Positions 24,501 to 34,183 are shown, counted from the first letter of the stretch. The stretch: 50,010 bases of DNA from Patescibacteria group bacterium (GCA_018822435.1 JAHJKD010000036.1:1-50010), one strand, 5' to 3'. The notes: generated by a model from the sequence alone, not told the origin. Made by a program: numbers and translations.

Positions 24501-25715
24501 TTACTTGGCCATTTTTTCATAATAATTCATGCGGCCGTCCACGATATTTTCCCAGGTAAATTCCTGGGCTTTTTCATAAGCTTCGCGCCCTAAATTGGCA
24601 ATTTCTTTTTTTGGTTTGTTGACATATTTTAATATTTCTTGGGCCAGGGCTTCGGGGTCTTCTTTGGGAACGGTTCCGCCGATTATAAAAGTGTCAGGTC
24701 CGCCAGTTTCCGTGGTGACGATAGGAGTATTGCAGGCCATGGCTTCCAGGGCCGCAATGCCAAAGCCTTCAGAACGGGAGGGCATGACAGATAAGTCGGC
24801 CGCGTTATGAAATTTGGCCAGGACATGCCCGGGGTTATGCCCCATATGGACCACGTTTTTCATTTCATATTCATGCATTTCTTCTTTTTTTACAATATCG
24901 GAAAAAGCGCCTCCGCCAAAAAGCAATATGGATACTTCCTTTTCTTTTTGGATCAGTTTATTGGCCTTAAGGAGGACATCAACACCTTTAGTTTTACTGA
25001 TTTTACCGGCAAATGTAACCAAAGGAGCCTCTTCACTTAAATTTAAGTTGTGCTCTTTGTTTAATTGCTTGATTGAAGTAGTTTCTGGAAAAAATGTTTT
25101 TTGATCGTAACCATTAGAAAGGACAATGACCTTATCGGAATTAACAGGATAAAGATCCAGAACTTCTTCTTTTACCATTTCTGAAATAGCAAATATAAAT
25201 TTTGATTTTCTTGCACCTTCTTTGGCGTATTTACGCATACGTTTGTCGTACAAAAAACCCATTTGGTCGGAATGGTGGGCGACGGAAATATAATCATGAC
25301 CAAGATCTTTGATAATATGGTCCATGGCCCAAATATGCTGGCATTCTATTACATCTGGTTCGAATTCATCAATCGCCTGCTTGATATTTTCCTTTAGAAA
25401 TTCCATATAAAGAAGGAACTTTTCTTCACTCATATCTTTGAAGGTCCAGGCATCTCTGTAGTTACGGGGATGGGGATCGGTGATGATAAGAGGGAAAGTA
25501 TAGAATTCCGTACCTTTGTAAGTAACAGGAAATTTAATGATTTTAAAGATATCTTCCTTTTTATAATATTTATCTAATTCCGGAGAAGGAAAACCAGAGT
25601 CAGGAAAAACGACCCGGACTTCATGGCCTCTTTTTAATAATTCATCAAGAACACCATTCACAACTGTGGCTGATCCTGTGCCCCAAGGCCCGGTGTTGGT
25701 GATAAGTATTTTCAT
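24501..25715 (-). CDS. Glycosyltransferase family 4 (GT-B fold)
   Basis: A 404-residue GT-B enzyme. The N-terminal acceptor domain has the usual glycine loop (NTGPWGTGSATVVNGV). The C-terminal donor domain has VTFAGKISKTKGVDVLLKA, then PSRSEGFGIAALEAMACNTPIVTTETGG. The latter is the E-x-7-E motif that binds the nucleotide-sugar. It transfers a sugar from an NDP- or other activated donor with retention. It overlaps the next GT4 gene by 4 nt, so the two probably act in sequence on the same glycan. The acceptor is unknown. It converges with the ferritin-like operon (1-nt gap). Confidence 0.9.
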   Translation of the reverse strand: MKILITNTGPWGTGSATVVNGVLDELLKRGHEVRVVFPDSGFPSPELDKYYKKEDIFKIIKFPVTYKGTEFYTFPLIITDPHPRNYRDAWTFKDMSEEKFLLYMEFLKENIKQAIDEFEPDVIECQHIWAMDHIIKDLGHDYISVAHHSDQMGFLYDKRMRKYAKEGARKSKFIFAISEMVKEEVLDLYPVNSDKVIVLSNGYDQKTFFPETTSIKQLNKEHNLNLSEEAPLVTFAGKISKTKGVDVLLKANKLIQKEKEVSILLFGGGAFSDIVKKEEMHEYEMKNVVHMGHNPGHVLAKFHNAADLSVMPSRSEGFGIAALEAMACNTPIVTTETGGPDTFIIGGTVPKEDPEALAQEILKYVNKPKKEIANLGREAYEKAQEFTWENIVDGRMNYYEKMAK

Positions 25716-27370
25716 ATTTTGGAAAATTCAGCCAGATATTTTTTAGCGATGTTATCCCAGTTGAAATAGTCGGCCACTAGCTGGCGGCTTTTATTTTTAA
25801 ATTCTTCTGTTCGAACTTGCTTTGAGCTTAAGATCTCATTAATATTTTTAGCCAAATTGACAACCATGTTTTCATTGACGTATAAGTTATCCTGCTCAAC
25901 CAGGCCATGGTCCAGACGGGAGGCGACCAAATCGTTCACTTCTTTAAAGCCATATTGGTAGGATAGAACAGGGAAGACGCCGGAAGCAAGGGATTCAATC
26001 GCCACAACACCAAAAGCTTCGGCAAATACAGAAGGGGCAATGGAAACATCAACAAGAGGTAAAAGGAATTTTAATTCTTGGTGAGAGAGAATGCCAGTGC
26101 AGTGGATTTTGGAAGGAATTTTTTGTTTTTGAGCATCAGTAAAATATTTTTTATATTGACCTTCTTTTTTAAGTTGTTCGAGAAACATGGATGCGACCGG
26201 GGGAGTTATTATATTTGAACCCGGGTCAATGGCCATATGGTTTTTTAAAATATACTCAAACATATCACTGCGACCGGTTGATAAAGAATTAAGCAAGGCC
26301 TGCAAAGTCTCTTTGGACTTGCCAAATCCAACAAAGATAAATCTGGCATCAGGATTTTTTTTAAGCACCAGGGGAATAGCAGCCACAATAGATTGAATGC
26401 CTTTTGTCCATAAATATTTTCCGACAAATAGAACGGTTTTATTTTTTTCCCAATCGATGCCTTTGAATGTTTGAACCAGATCGTGATCCGGGTGGGAATA
26501 ATTATATTTTTTCCCCGCTTCTTTAAATAAAGTTTTTAATTTAATATTAGGCTGGGCCGACTGAATTTTTTTTGAAAAAGCTTTTTTTTGGGCGGCAGTT
26601 TCGCCTTCATTATTCTTACTAACCGCTTCAGCCGCCTTCTTTTGCAGATAATTAGCATAGCCGCTTTTTTTTCCGCTTAGGAGTATGAATTCATCCATAT
26701 CAATGCCAGCTCTAATGATTTTAATTTCAGTTTTTAATTCTTCACGAGTATTCTGATAATAATTCATGAGCTCCATGGCATTGTATTCTGATACGGCAAT
26801 AATTTTTTTAGCATCGGCCAGACCCGCGGCCATATAAGGATGCAATTTTCTATCTTCTTTAACACTGAAATTCAGGGCACTGCCGTGTAAAGTGACGAGA
26901 TAAGGGATATTATTCCTTGTCGTAGCCTGCTTGACGATATATGGCTGCATGATGCAGTGATTCGCCTGGATGACATCTGGTTTGAAATCACGAATAACTT
27001 TTTTTAAGGCTTTTACATTTTTTAAAATATAAGATTCGATTTCGGTTTTATTTGAAGCCTGGAATGTTTTTACAGTTCGAAAATCCTGATAGAAATCAGG
27101 CACATAGACTAAGAGTTTTTTATCCAAATTAGGCCGAAAGATCGAGCAGTTTTCCGGTGAAGAAGCATTTTTATAAGTAAGGCGATAACGCGAATTATCT
27201 GGGGTGAAGGTATAGTAATTTTTTACAAAAGGGACATTTTCTGGCTCTGATTCCTGGCATAAAATCAAGACTTCATGCCCCATGCGGCAAAGCTTTTTTG
27301 CTAGATTAAAGACGTAATTATTACTGCCTGTGTCGAACAGCCCGTAACCATGGACTAGACAGATTTTCAT
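25712..27370 (-). CDS. Glycosyltransferase family 4 with internal insertion
   Basis: A 552-residue GT-B protein, larger than the usual 380-420. The donor site motif is PSVFAEAFGVVAIESLASGVFPVL (E-x-7-E). The N-terminal glycine loop is GYGLFDTGSNNYVFNLA. Extra sequence lies between the two Rossmann halves (about residues 225-310, Lys/Ala/Glu-rich) and in the donor domain (about residues 355-420). It is transcribed before its 404-residue partner. It is probably cytoplasmic or peripheral at the membrane and involved in surface glycan synthesis. Confidence 0.88.
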   Translation of the reverse strand: MKICLVHGYGLFDTGSNNYVFNLAKKLCRMGHEVLILCQESEPENVPFVKNYYTFTPDNSRYRLTYKNASSPENCSIFRPNLDKKLLVYVPDFYQDFRTVKTFQASNKTEIESYILKNVKALKKVIRDFKPDVIQANHCIMQPYIVKQATTRNNIPYLVTLHGSALNFSVKEDRKLHPYMAAGLADAKKIIAVSEYNAMELMNYYQNTREELKTEIKIIRAGIDMDEFILLSGKKSGYANYLQKKAAEAVSKNNEGETAAQKKAFSKKIQSAQPNIKLKTLFKEAGKKYNYSHPDHDLVQTFKGIDWEKNKTVLFVGKYLWTKGIQSIVAAIPLVLKKNPDARFIFVGFGKSKETLQALLNSLSTGRSDMFEYILKNHMAIDPGSNIITPPVASMFLEQLKKEGQYKKYFTDAQKQKIPSKIHCTGILSHQELKFLLPLVDVSIAPSVFAEAFGVVAIESLASGVFPVLSYQYGFKEVNDLVASRLDHGLVEQDNLYVNENMVVNLAKNINEILSSKQVRTEEFKNKSRQLVADYFNWDNIAKKYLAEFSKI

Positions 27371-27413
27371 AAGGTATCTATTATTAAATCATAAGTAAGC
27401 ATAATCAAAAAAA

Positions 27414-27911
27414 GTGAAAAAAGCAACTTTACAAGACAGATATTATTTAGAAGTAGGTCTTTGCTGGGAAAAGGCGGCTTTTGAAAATTATAATGAACTA
27501 GCCAATATTATTAAAAATAAATCAGCCCGCGAAGCTTTGCGCGGCCTGGCTTTTTCAGAGAAAGGCCATTTTTTGTTATTAGCAGAAAAATATCAGGAAT
27601 ATTTTGGCATTGATCCTGAATTTGAAAACGTGGGCCGTTTTACAGGACCATTAAGTGACGGTATATGGAGTTTTTTCAGAAGAGATAAAAAAATGGCATC
27701 GGCCAAAAAGTTTTTGAAAATTTTTAACCATGCCATTGACGAGGAGAAAAAAGCAGTTGATTTGTATAAAAAAGCGGAGAATGAAACAGATGTATTTGAT
27801 TTGAAAGAGTTATATTCTATTTTACAGTCAGTTGAAAATAATCATTACTTAGTTTTACGAGAAGAGTTTCAGAAGCAGTTCAGAAAGAGCCCATCATCTT
27901 TTACCTTATAA
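27414..27911 (+). CDS. Third ferritin-like di-iron protein
   Basis: A 165-residue four-helix protein starting at GTG (27414). Ligand motifs are complete: E-x6-Y in WEKAAFENY, E-x-x-H in SEKGHF, E-x6-Y in DEEKKAVDLY, and E-x-x-H in VENNHY. It is only distantly similar to the pair at 23547-24499. A linker of about 35 residues between helices 2 and 3 (GIDPEFENVGRFTGPLSDGI) resembles the long crossover of the family. It faces the GT4 operon head to head and overlaps the convergent phosphatase-like gene by 6 nt. Function is likely iron or peroxide handling. Confidence 0.75.
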   Translation: MKKATLQDRYYLEVGLCWEKAAFENYNELANIIKNKSAREALRGLAFSEKGHFLLLAEKYQEYFGIDPEFENVGRFTGPLSDGIWSFFRRDKKMASAKKFLKIFNHAIDEEKKAVDLYKKAENETDVFDLKELYSILQSVENNHYLVLREEFQKQFRKSPSSFTL

Positions 27912-29633
27912 TTTCGCAGCGTCTATTTCTTCTACAAGTTGATATTGCGAAGGCGGATAAATAATTACATAAACAGGATTGTTTTCTTTTATAACTTCTT
28001 CAGTTATTTGGTTGATATGATCATTTCCGTATTCCACGACTTTGAATTCCATGCCAGCCTGGGGCACGGTGTTTTCGAGCTCAAATACGCTTTGATCGAA
28101 CTGCTGGTCGCGGCCTTTAATGAAAATGACCGTATGCATGCCCTGGTCAGCCATGTCTTCCAGCTCTTTCAGATCCGGCTTAGTGCCCACGATCAGGCGG
28201 GGCCGGACGTATTTTCTTTTTACATCGCTGATAAAATCAGGGAAGTCTTCCAGGGCAATGCCGTAATAGCGGCCATTTAAAGTGTGGCCGAGCTGGGTCA
28301 GATCAGTATTCGGGTCAGATGAATAGAAATAATAAACGTCAGGATTTTCTGCAATATATTCTAATAAATGGTTGATAATTATTGGTGAACGAGTGGCGTC
28401 TGTAATATCTTTTATATTTTTAATTTCAGTTACCCCGGCGTCATAGATGCGGCCGAATTCAATGTCAATCGGCTGAGGCCCAAAATAAACATTATAATTG
28501 ACTTCATAGATATCGCCGGAAGAGAGGCCGAGCGGCATGGCTGCCTTCCGGTCGGCCAGGACGCCTGTTCGGAAATAGCCATCGAGCAATTCCATGATCT
28601 CATCTTGATCACTGCCGTGGATAAAAGTAATAACTTCGCTGGCATTAGCTGCATCAATAACATCTTGTATGCCAGAATAACCATCGTCGGTTTTTTTAAT
28701 GGGGATATTAATGCATTCCAGATCCATGTCTTGGCAGGTCAATTCTTGTTGTTTGATAAGTTCGGCTTGTTCGGGTATATCAGGATCTAAATATGAGATC
28801 ACTTTTTTTGCCTGACCGCGGAGGATTTCATTGAACCATTCCGTGTCTGTCGGATAAGGGCCAAGGAGCAGTTGGCCATCACGATAAATGAATATGTCAC
28901 CACGCTCAAAGTTGGCCGGGTAAATAAATGTCCTTAAATTTTCCAGGACACCATACTGGGCTTCTACGATCTGGCGGACCAGGTCGACCCGATGCTTGCC
29001 CAGATAGCAATGGATATAAAAACGGCCCTCTTTCTGTTTTTCCAGTAATTCCTTGATGCCTTCAATGGAAGATTCATTGCCGCTCACCCAGGGAAGCATG
29101 GGATAAGAATAGACTGGCAGGCCGATTTTTTCACCATTCTGTTTTTCCTCTTCCAATAATACGCTTTCAAAAGGAATGGTCGAAGAAAGCAGGGTAATGA
29201 CGCCGGTATAGCCTTCGTCCTTTAATTGTTGCAACTTTGAGGCAGAAGGATAGGGCCCATAGGCATATTGGGTCTGGTCTTCGGTGGCGATGCTCTGTAA
29301 ATCAGTTACCACGGAATTTTCCGTAGATATCAATAAGTAAAAAGCAAAGGCGTCTATGATCAACAGGACAATGATAAAATATTTGGCATATTTAACGCGG
29401 TTTTCTTTTAATACGATCCTACGATAGAATATGCCGGTAATAGCCACGCTGAGGATCAGATAACTGACGATAATTACGACCATGGCAATATTTATAGCTG
29501 TCTGGGAAAGTTCAAGCTGGGTCAATTGTTCTTCGATCGGCACAATCACGCCGAATAAAACAGCCAGACCCAGGGCAAAGCTGGAAAAAATGAAAAACAG
29601 GCCGGTTAAAATGAATATTTTAGTTAGGCTCAT
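27906..29633 (-). CDS. Membrane protein with four tandem tyrosine-phosphatase-like domains, only the first catalytic
   Basis: A 575-residue protein. Three N-terminal helices (about residues 5-33, 47-68, 86-103) precede four repeats of about 100-120 residues. Each starts with a G-P/T-x-P motif: YGPYPS (125-130), LGPYPT (257-262), FGPQPI (384-389), VGTKPD (482-487). The first has an intact CX5R loop, HCYLGKHR with C209 and R215, the catalytic signature of dual-specificity/PTP enzymes. The equivalent loops in repeats 2-4 (FIHGSDQDE, FYSSDPNTD, IIYPPSQYQ) have lost Cys and Arg. The repeats most likely arose by internal duplication. It is the last gene of a four-gene operon with a GT2 synthase, so a role in controlling or trimming a polysaccharide or lipid-linked intermediate is plausible. 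Confidence 0.72.
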   Translation of the reverse strand: MSLTKIFILTGLFFIFSSFALGLAVLFGVIVPIEEQLTQLELSQTAINIAMVVIIVSYLILSVAITGIFYRRIVLKENRVKYAKYFIIVLLIIDAFAFYLLISTENSVVTDLQSIATEDQTQYAYGPYPSASKLQQLKDEGYTGVITLLSSTIPFESVLLEEEKQNGEKIGLPVYSYPMLPWVSGNESSIEGIKELLEKQKEGRFYIHCYLGKHRVDLVRQIVEAQYGVLENLRTFIYPANFERGDIFIYRDGQLLLGPYPTDTEWFNEILRGQAKKVISYLDPDIPEQAELIKQQELTCQDMDLECINIPIKKTDDGYSGIQDVIDAANASEVITFIHGSDQDEIMELLDGYFRTGVLADRKAAMPLGLSSGDIYEVNYNVYFGPQPIDIEFGRIYDAGVTEIKNIKDITDATRSPIIINHLLEYIAENPDVYYFYSSDPNTDLTQLGHTLNGRYYGIALEDFPDFISDVKRKYVRPRLIVGTKPDLKELEDMADQGMHTVIFIKGRDQQFDQSVFELENTVPQAGMEFKVVEYGNDHINQITEEVIKENNPVYVIIYPPSQYQLVEEIDAAKL

Positions 29634-30765
29634 AATTTTTTACATCTTCATCTAATATGGTTTTCATGACCGGATAATAAACGTTCCAGAAAAAATTGCT
29701 CGGCTCTCCCTTGATGTCAGGCACGAAGTACTGCTTGAGCAGGGGCTGGCCGGCAATGAAATAAGAGAAAGGGATCTGGTTGGTGTCCACAAAATCTCCG
29801 GCAAAATAATAGGTGCGATAAGGGTATGTCTGCTGGACAATGGCCGGGAAGTAATGTTTCAGGCCATATTGGCGGAGAAGGTCACGCCCAGTATCGGTGA
29901 CATCAAAAAAATATTCCGCTAAAATATTTTTTCGAGGTGCTTCTATGATTGAGAACCAATAATAAAAATGACTAATTTTATTAACGCCAAATCTTTCTTC
30001 AGCTTGCCTTGTGAAAATGATTGAAATAAGTCCGGGGCCGACTTCCTCGCCTTCCCGGAAGATCAGGACGGTGTCATCTTTGTGGACCAGGGCGATGCCC
30101 GGGCCTTCGAATTCCCACTCGGCGTCATTCTGCTTCTCCCAGTTCTCGATCATCCAGAAAGGGATCTCTTCGTTGTCGCGATGGAGGTCGATGAAGAAGC
30201 GGCCGATCCAGCCGGTCCATTTTATCCCGAGCAGGCCTTGCATTTCCTGGCTTGTTTTTTCATCCGTGGGGGTGGCCAGAGAATTGAACTCCGTGATCAA
30301 TAACGGATCATTTTCTTCCAGAGATTTTTTTATGGTGGCGACCTCTTCATCTTCCAGTCCGCCGTAGATGATGTCAGAGCGTTCGCCGCGAACGTTATCT
30401 GTATAAAAGTCATAATTATAAACGCCGTAAGTGTCAGTCAGATAGATCAGATCCGTGTCTTCAGGCAAGGTTTCCGGCATGGTAAGCACGTCATAAGTCA
30501 GGGTTTCTTTAGAAGGAAAAAAACCGTAATAATTAACGTCCTCCTGAAAATTTTTCTTATTATTCTTGTTTTTATATTTTAAATGATTCAGGATCCAGAT
30601 AAGGCCAAGATGTTCCCGATAGTCAGGTTTGGCCACGGTTTTGTCTACGATCACAGCGCGAATATAATCAGACGGGGTCAACATCCAGTAGATAATCGGA
30701 GAAGTGATGATAACTACGACTATCAGGGCGATAGCGAGTTTTTTTGTTGTTTTACGAATCTCCAT
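29620..30765 (-). CDS. Membrane-anchored extracytoplasmic protein of the GT2 operon
   Basis: A 381-residue protein of no recognised family. One N-terminal helix (about residues 10-30) is followed by an extracytoplasmic region. A Rossmann-like stretch (TDLIYLTDTYGVY ... GGLEDEEVATIKKSLEENDPLLITEFNSLATPT) recalls ThuA or type-1 amidotransferase-like folds, but I see no catalytic triad. I chose the internal ATG (MEIRKTTKK) because it gives a 14-nt overlap with the upstream GT2 gene. The longer reading (30816) would begin inside it without a ribosome site. It overlaps the phosphatase-like gene by 14 nt. A role in assembling or exporting the GT2 product is inferred from position alone. Confidence 0.7.
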   Translation of the reverse strand: MEIRKTTKKLAIALIVVVIITSPIIYWMLTPSDYIRAVIVDKTVAKPDYREHLGLIWILNHLKYKNKNNKKNFQEDVNYYGFFPSKETLTYDVLTMPETLPEDTDLIYLTDTYGVYNYDFYTDNVRGERSDIIYGGLEDEEVATIKKSLEENDPLLITEFNSLATPTDEKTSQEMQGLLGIKWTGWIGRFFIDLHRDNEEIPFWMIENWEKQNDAEWEFEGPGIALVHKDDTVLIFREGEEVGPGLISIIFTRQAEERFGVNKISHFYYWFSIIEAPRKNILAEYFFDVTDTGRDLLRQYGLKHYFPAIVQQTYPYRTYYFAGDFVDTNQIPFSYFIAGQPLLKQYFVPDIKGEPSNFFWNVYYPVMKTILDEDVKNYEPN

Positions 30766-32167
30766 TCTTGAAACCCTTTCTTTCCTGCTTGCCCCAGGCT
30801 TTTTCACCGCGGGCAAAAGAGAGCAGGCCTTTAATTCTATACCAGACTGTTATCTGGCGATAAGACACGTTTTCAATAACTGCATAAATAAGCAATATAA
30901 TTATATAATACCATTTTTTGTACCATTTGAAATTTAATTCCTCGAAAAGAAGAGCGGAAATTGACAAGAAGACACCCCATAAAATTGCCAGGGCAAGAAA
31001 GAGGAAGAAGAACGGCCAGTTAATGATGCCGGCAGCGATTAAGACGATGAGATACAGATAGCCGGTAAATTCAATAATTGGTCCGAGAAACTCAAAGAGG
31101 AAAAAGAAGGGGAGGCCAAACATACCGACAGAGCCGTATTTAGGATTAAATAACATATGTTTGTAAGACCAGAGGACGCCAGCCAGGCCGCGATGCCACC
31201 GGTTTCTTTGCCGACCCAGAGACTTTAAATTTTCAGGTACTTCAGTCCAGGCAACCGGGTAAGCGCGATAAAGGATATTGTAATCACGTTTGGCTTTTCT
31301 GGATTCTTCATGGAGATTGACCAGCACTTCCATGTCTTCGCCGATATTGCCAAGCTTATATCCGCCTAATTCGATAACTTCATCTTTTTTAAAAACGCCA
31401 AAAGCGCCGGATACGATAAGAAGATTTTTAATGCGGGAAAATCCAGCCCGGCCAGCTGTGAAAGCGCGGATGTATTCCAAGACCTGAAAACGAACAAGAG
31501 AGTTCTTGCTTAATTTGATTTCGGAAACAATGCCATCTTTTTCTGTACAGCCATTAATGACGCGGACAATGCCGCCAGAAGCCACATTTTTTGGATTTTC
31601 TACCATTGGCTTCATGATTTTCAAAATGGCGTCTTCTTCCAGCATGGTGTCAGCATCAAGGCTCATGAAATACGGATAGCGGGCCACATTGATGCCGGCG
31701 TTGAGAGCATCGGATTTTCCGCCCCCTTCTTTATCAATAACAATCAGGCTGGAATCAATAGTAGAAACATAGTAGCCCCTAATCGGCTTGTTCAAAACAT
31801 CTGTACGGATTACATGATTCTTTTTTTCTTTTAGTTTGAATTCTTTTTTTAAAATTTCCAGAGTTTTATCGGTGGAGCCGTCATTAATACAAATAACTTC
31901 ATATTTTGGATACTTATTGCGCAAATGGGATTTTAGAGAATCAACGATAGTGGCTTCCTCATTGTAGGCTGGAACCAGTAAACTAACCCCGGGAGTTAAT
32001 TTGGAATGATAGAGATAGGCATAGTCGTCAATAAAAATGCGCTTGCCTTGCCGGCGGACTTCAAAGAAAGCCAAGACCGTAAAAAAGGTATATAAAAGGT
32101 TGATCTGTAAGAAATAGATCAGAATAACGATTTGGAGGGTTGAGTTTATTATTTCAAACCAATTCAT
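30752..32167 (-). CDS. Processive family 2 glycosyltransferase (cellulose/chitin/hyaluronan synthase-like)
   Basis: A 471-residue membrane GT2. An N-terminal helix (about 10-35) is followed by the catalytic domain: ICINDGSTDKT (D for UDP binding), SLDADTML (DxD), GEDMEVLV (ED catalytic base) and QRNRWHRGL (the QxxRW motif of processive synthases). Three to four C-terminal helices follow. This is the D, DxD, (T/E)ED, QxxRW set that marks polysaccharide polymerisation with export through the same protein. The product could be poly-GlcNAc, glucan or similar. It is second in an operon, overlapping the HEAT gene by 4 nt. Confidence 0.9.
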   Translation of the reverse strand: MNWFEIINSTLQIVILIYFLQINLLYTFFTVLAFFEVRRQGKRIFIDDYAYLYHSKLTPGVSLLVPAYNEEATIVDSLKSHLRNKYPKYEVICINDGSTDKTLEILKKEFKLKEKKNHVIRTDVLNKPIRGYYVSTIDSSLIVIDKEGGGKSDALNAGINVARYPYFMSLDADTMLEEDAILKIMKPMVENPKNVASGGIVRVINGCTEKDGIVSEIKLSKNSLVRFQVLEYIRAFTAGRAGFSRIKNLLIVSGAFGVFKKDEVIELGGYKLGNIGEDMEVLVNLHEESRKAKRDYNILYRAYPVAWTEVPENLKSLGRQRNRWHRGLAGVLWSYKHMLFNPKYGSVGMFGLPFFFLFEFLGPIIEFTGYLYLIVLIAAGIINWPFFFLFLALAILWGVFLSISALLFEELNFKWYKKWYYIIILLIYAVIENVSYRQITVWYRIKGLLSFARGEKAWGKQERKGFKNGDS

Positions 32168-33300
32168 ATTAATATCCAGTCAAATTCTTCTATAATTTCA
32201 GCACACCTTTTTCGACGCATTTCATTCCTGTCTTTTAGATGGGCTTTTAATTTTGGCTCTATTTTCGGGCCGTAATTTAAGAGTGCATTTCGGGCAGCAA
32301 AATTTACATTCCAGCTTTTATCCCCCAAGGCTTTTATTAAGGCGTCTTCACAATGGGTTGTTTTTAATTGACCCATGGCAAAAGCGGCTTTTTCCCTGAC
32401 AAAAGCTGATTTATCATTAATTAGGGGGCAAACTTGCTGGTCCACTTCTTTGAGTTCCATTTTAGAAAGGCATACAATGGCATAGGCCCTAATATTCGGA
32501 TCTTCATGGTGAGTTAGGTCTTTTAACCGACTTATAAGCAATTGATAGTCATCAGAAAGTGACCGCCCTTCCGGAAAACTGATTTCAGCCAGGGAGCGCA
32601 CCAGCCAGAACAAGGTTTGTTCATGTTCGGTTTGCAGGGCATCGATTATCGGAGTGATGGCAAACCGGCCAAAATCAATAAGGATGTCTGCGATCATGGC
32701 GCATCTTTCTGTAGTGCATTCTTTTAACACGCTGATCAAGAATGGTATTGAACGGCGGGCTTTTAATTTTCCCAATCCTTTTGCGCAAATAAGTCGGACA
32801 TCTTCATCTTTGTCCCTAAGAGAAATTATAAATGGGACAATGGTTTTACGAGTGCCTGATTTTCCTAAAATATCGGCGGCTCGGCGCCTTGTCCAGACAC
32901 GGGGACTTTTTAGTTGGGCAATGCGCCAATCAGATATTCCGGATTCATCAAAAAGAAAAGTAAGTTTATTTTTTTGGGGCAAAGCAAGCAGGCTGCTTCT
33001 AAGGCTTGGCCCGACATATAGTTCCTCAATTTTTTTTAACAAAACAGCTTCCAAAGCAGTCCTGTCATAATGACTTTTTGTGGTCAGCTCTCTGTGAACA
33101 TCTCCTCTAATTATTTCCGTTTTTTTTAGAAGTTTGTTTACCCTTTTTTCGTAAATATTATATCTTTCTTCTTCTAAATATTTTATGGGATATATAAAAA
33201 GCCTTCTCAAGAAGATGAAGGCTATCATGGCAATAATTAAACCAAGGAAGAAATAATTGGTATATAAAACAGTATTAAAGCTTATATTTAAAAAATCCAT
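32164..33300 (-). CDS. HEAT-repeat protein with N-terminal membrane anchor
   Basis: A 378-residue protein. A hydrophobic segment at residues 14-32 (YFFLGLIIAMIAFIFLRRLF) anchors it. A coiled region follows. From about residue 125 there are six to seven HEAT/PBS-lyase-type repeats, such as VWTRRRAADILGKSGTRKTIVPFI, DVRLICAKGLGKLKARRSIPFLI and FVREKAAFAMGQLKTTHCEDALI. These form a protein-binding superhelix. It is the first gene of the GT2 operon and overlaps the synthase by 4 nt, which suggests a scaffold for the synthase complex on the cytoplasmic side. A Patescibacterial copy of a known exopolysaccharide-operon layout is possible, but I cannot name it. Confidence 0.82.
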   Translation of the reverse strand: MDFLNISFNTVLYTNYFFLGLIIAMIAFIFLRRLFIYPIKYLEEERYNIYEKRVNKLLKKTEIIRGDVHRELTTKSHYDRTALEAVLLKKIEELYVGPSLRSSLLALPQKNKLTFLFDESGISDWRIAQLKSPRVWTRRRAADILGKSGTRKTIVPFIISLRDKDEDVRLICAKGLGKLKARRSIPFLISVLKECTTERCAMIADILIDFGRFAITPIIDALQTEHEQTLFWLVRSLAEISFPEGRSLSDDYQLLISRLKDLTHHEDPNIRAYAIVCLSKMELKEVDQQVCPLINDKSAFVREKAAFAMGQLKTTHCEDALIKALGDKSWNVNFAARNALLNYGPKIEPKLKAHLKDRNEMRRKRCAEIIEEFDWILI

Positions 33301-33384
33301 GCAAATTTCGGTTTCATTTTTGTTTTATTGCTTTTAGTATACCAAATTTTTTGCGTTTTGTAAAGGGCATGATATACTAATTAT

Positions 33385-34173
33385 ATGAAAAAAATTCAAT
33401 TATTTTCCTGGAATGTAAACGGCTTAAGGGCAGCTTGTAAGAAGGGATTTGTTAATTGGGTGAAAAAAACTAAACCAGACATTTTTTGTTTACAGGAAAC
33501 AAAAGCCATGAAAGTCCAGCTACCAGATGAACTGCAAGCGCTTGATAGTTATTATTCCTTTTTTTCTGAATCGAAAACCAAAAAAGGCTATAGCGGGGTA
33601 GCTACTTACACAAAATTTTCTCCCGGAGCTATAAATAAAGGCATGGGCATAAAAAAATTTGATGATGAGGGCCGAATATTGGAAACAGATTTCGGCCATT
33701 TTATTTTATTTAATGTTTATTTTCCAAATGGCGGCCGAGATAAAAAACGGGTGCCGTATAAAATTGAATTTTACGATGCTTTTTTAAAGCATTGCGATAA
33801 GCAAAAAAAACAAGGCAAGAAAATTATTATTTGCGGGGATGTAAATACGGCCCATAAAGAAATCGATCTTTTCCATCCTAAAGAGAATTCTGACCGCACC
33901 GGTTTTCTGCCGGAAGAGCGCGTCTGGATAGACAAACTGATAAAACACGGTTATGTCGATATTTTTCGTAAGTTCAATAAAAAACCTTTGCAATATACTT
34001 GGTGGGATTATAAAACCCGGGCGCGGGAAAGGAATGTTGGTTGGCGCATAGATTATTTCTTTGTTAGTGAAAATGTAGAAAAAAATGTAAAATCTGCTAA
34101 AATACATAGTAAGGTGATGGGTTCGGACCATTGTCCCATCAGCATAACTATAGAAGTACCAAATAATTTTTAA
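33385..34173 (+). CDS. xth: Exodeoxyribonuclease III (AP endonuclease)
   Basis: A 262-residue Mg-dependent nuclease of the EEP superfamily. It cuts DNA at abasic sites and removes 3' blocking groups in base-excision repair. Motifs: NVNGLRAA (N11/N12 region), FCLQETK (metal-binding E38), YSGVATYTK, GDVNTAHKEIDL (D and N of the active site), GWRIDYFFVS and the C-terminal GSDHCPI (catalytic D-H). The length is typical (250-270). It has an independent start, about 85 nt from the divergent HEAT gene. It is followed after 10 nt by the small 2TM gene. Confidence 0.95.
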   Translation: MKKIQLFSWNVNGLRAACKKGFVNWVKKTKPDIFCLQETKAMKVQLPDELQALDSYYSFFSESKTKKGYSGVATYTKFSPGAINKGMGIKKFDDEGRILETDFGHFILFNVYFPNGGRDKKRVPYKIEFYDAFLKHCDKQKKQGKKIIICGDVNTAHKEIDLFHPKENSDRTGFLPEERVWIDKLIKHGYVDIFRKFNKKPLQYTWWDYKTRARERNVGWRIDYFFVSENVEKNVKSAKIHSKVMGSDHCPISITIEVPNNF

Positions 34174-34183
34174 CCATATTATT

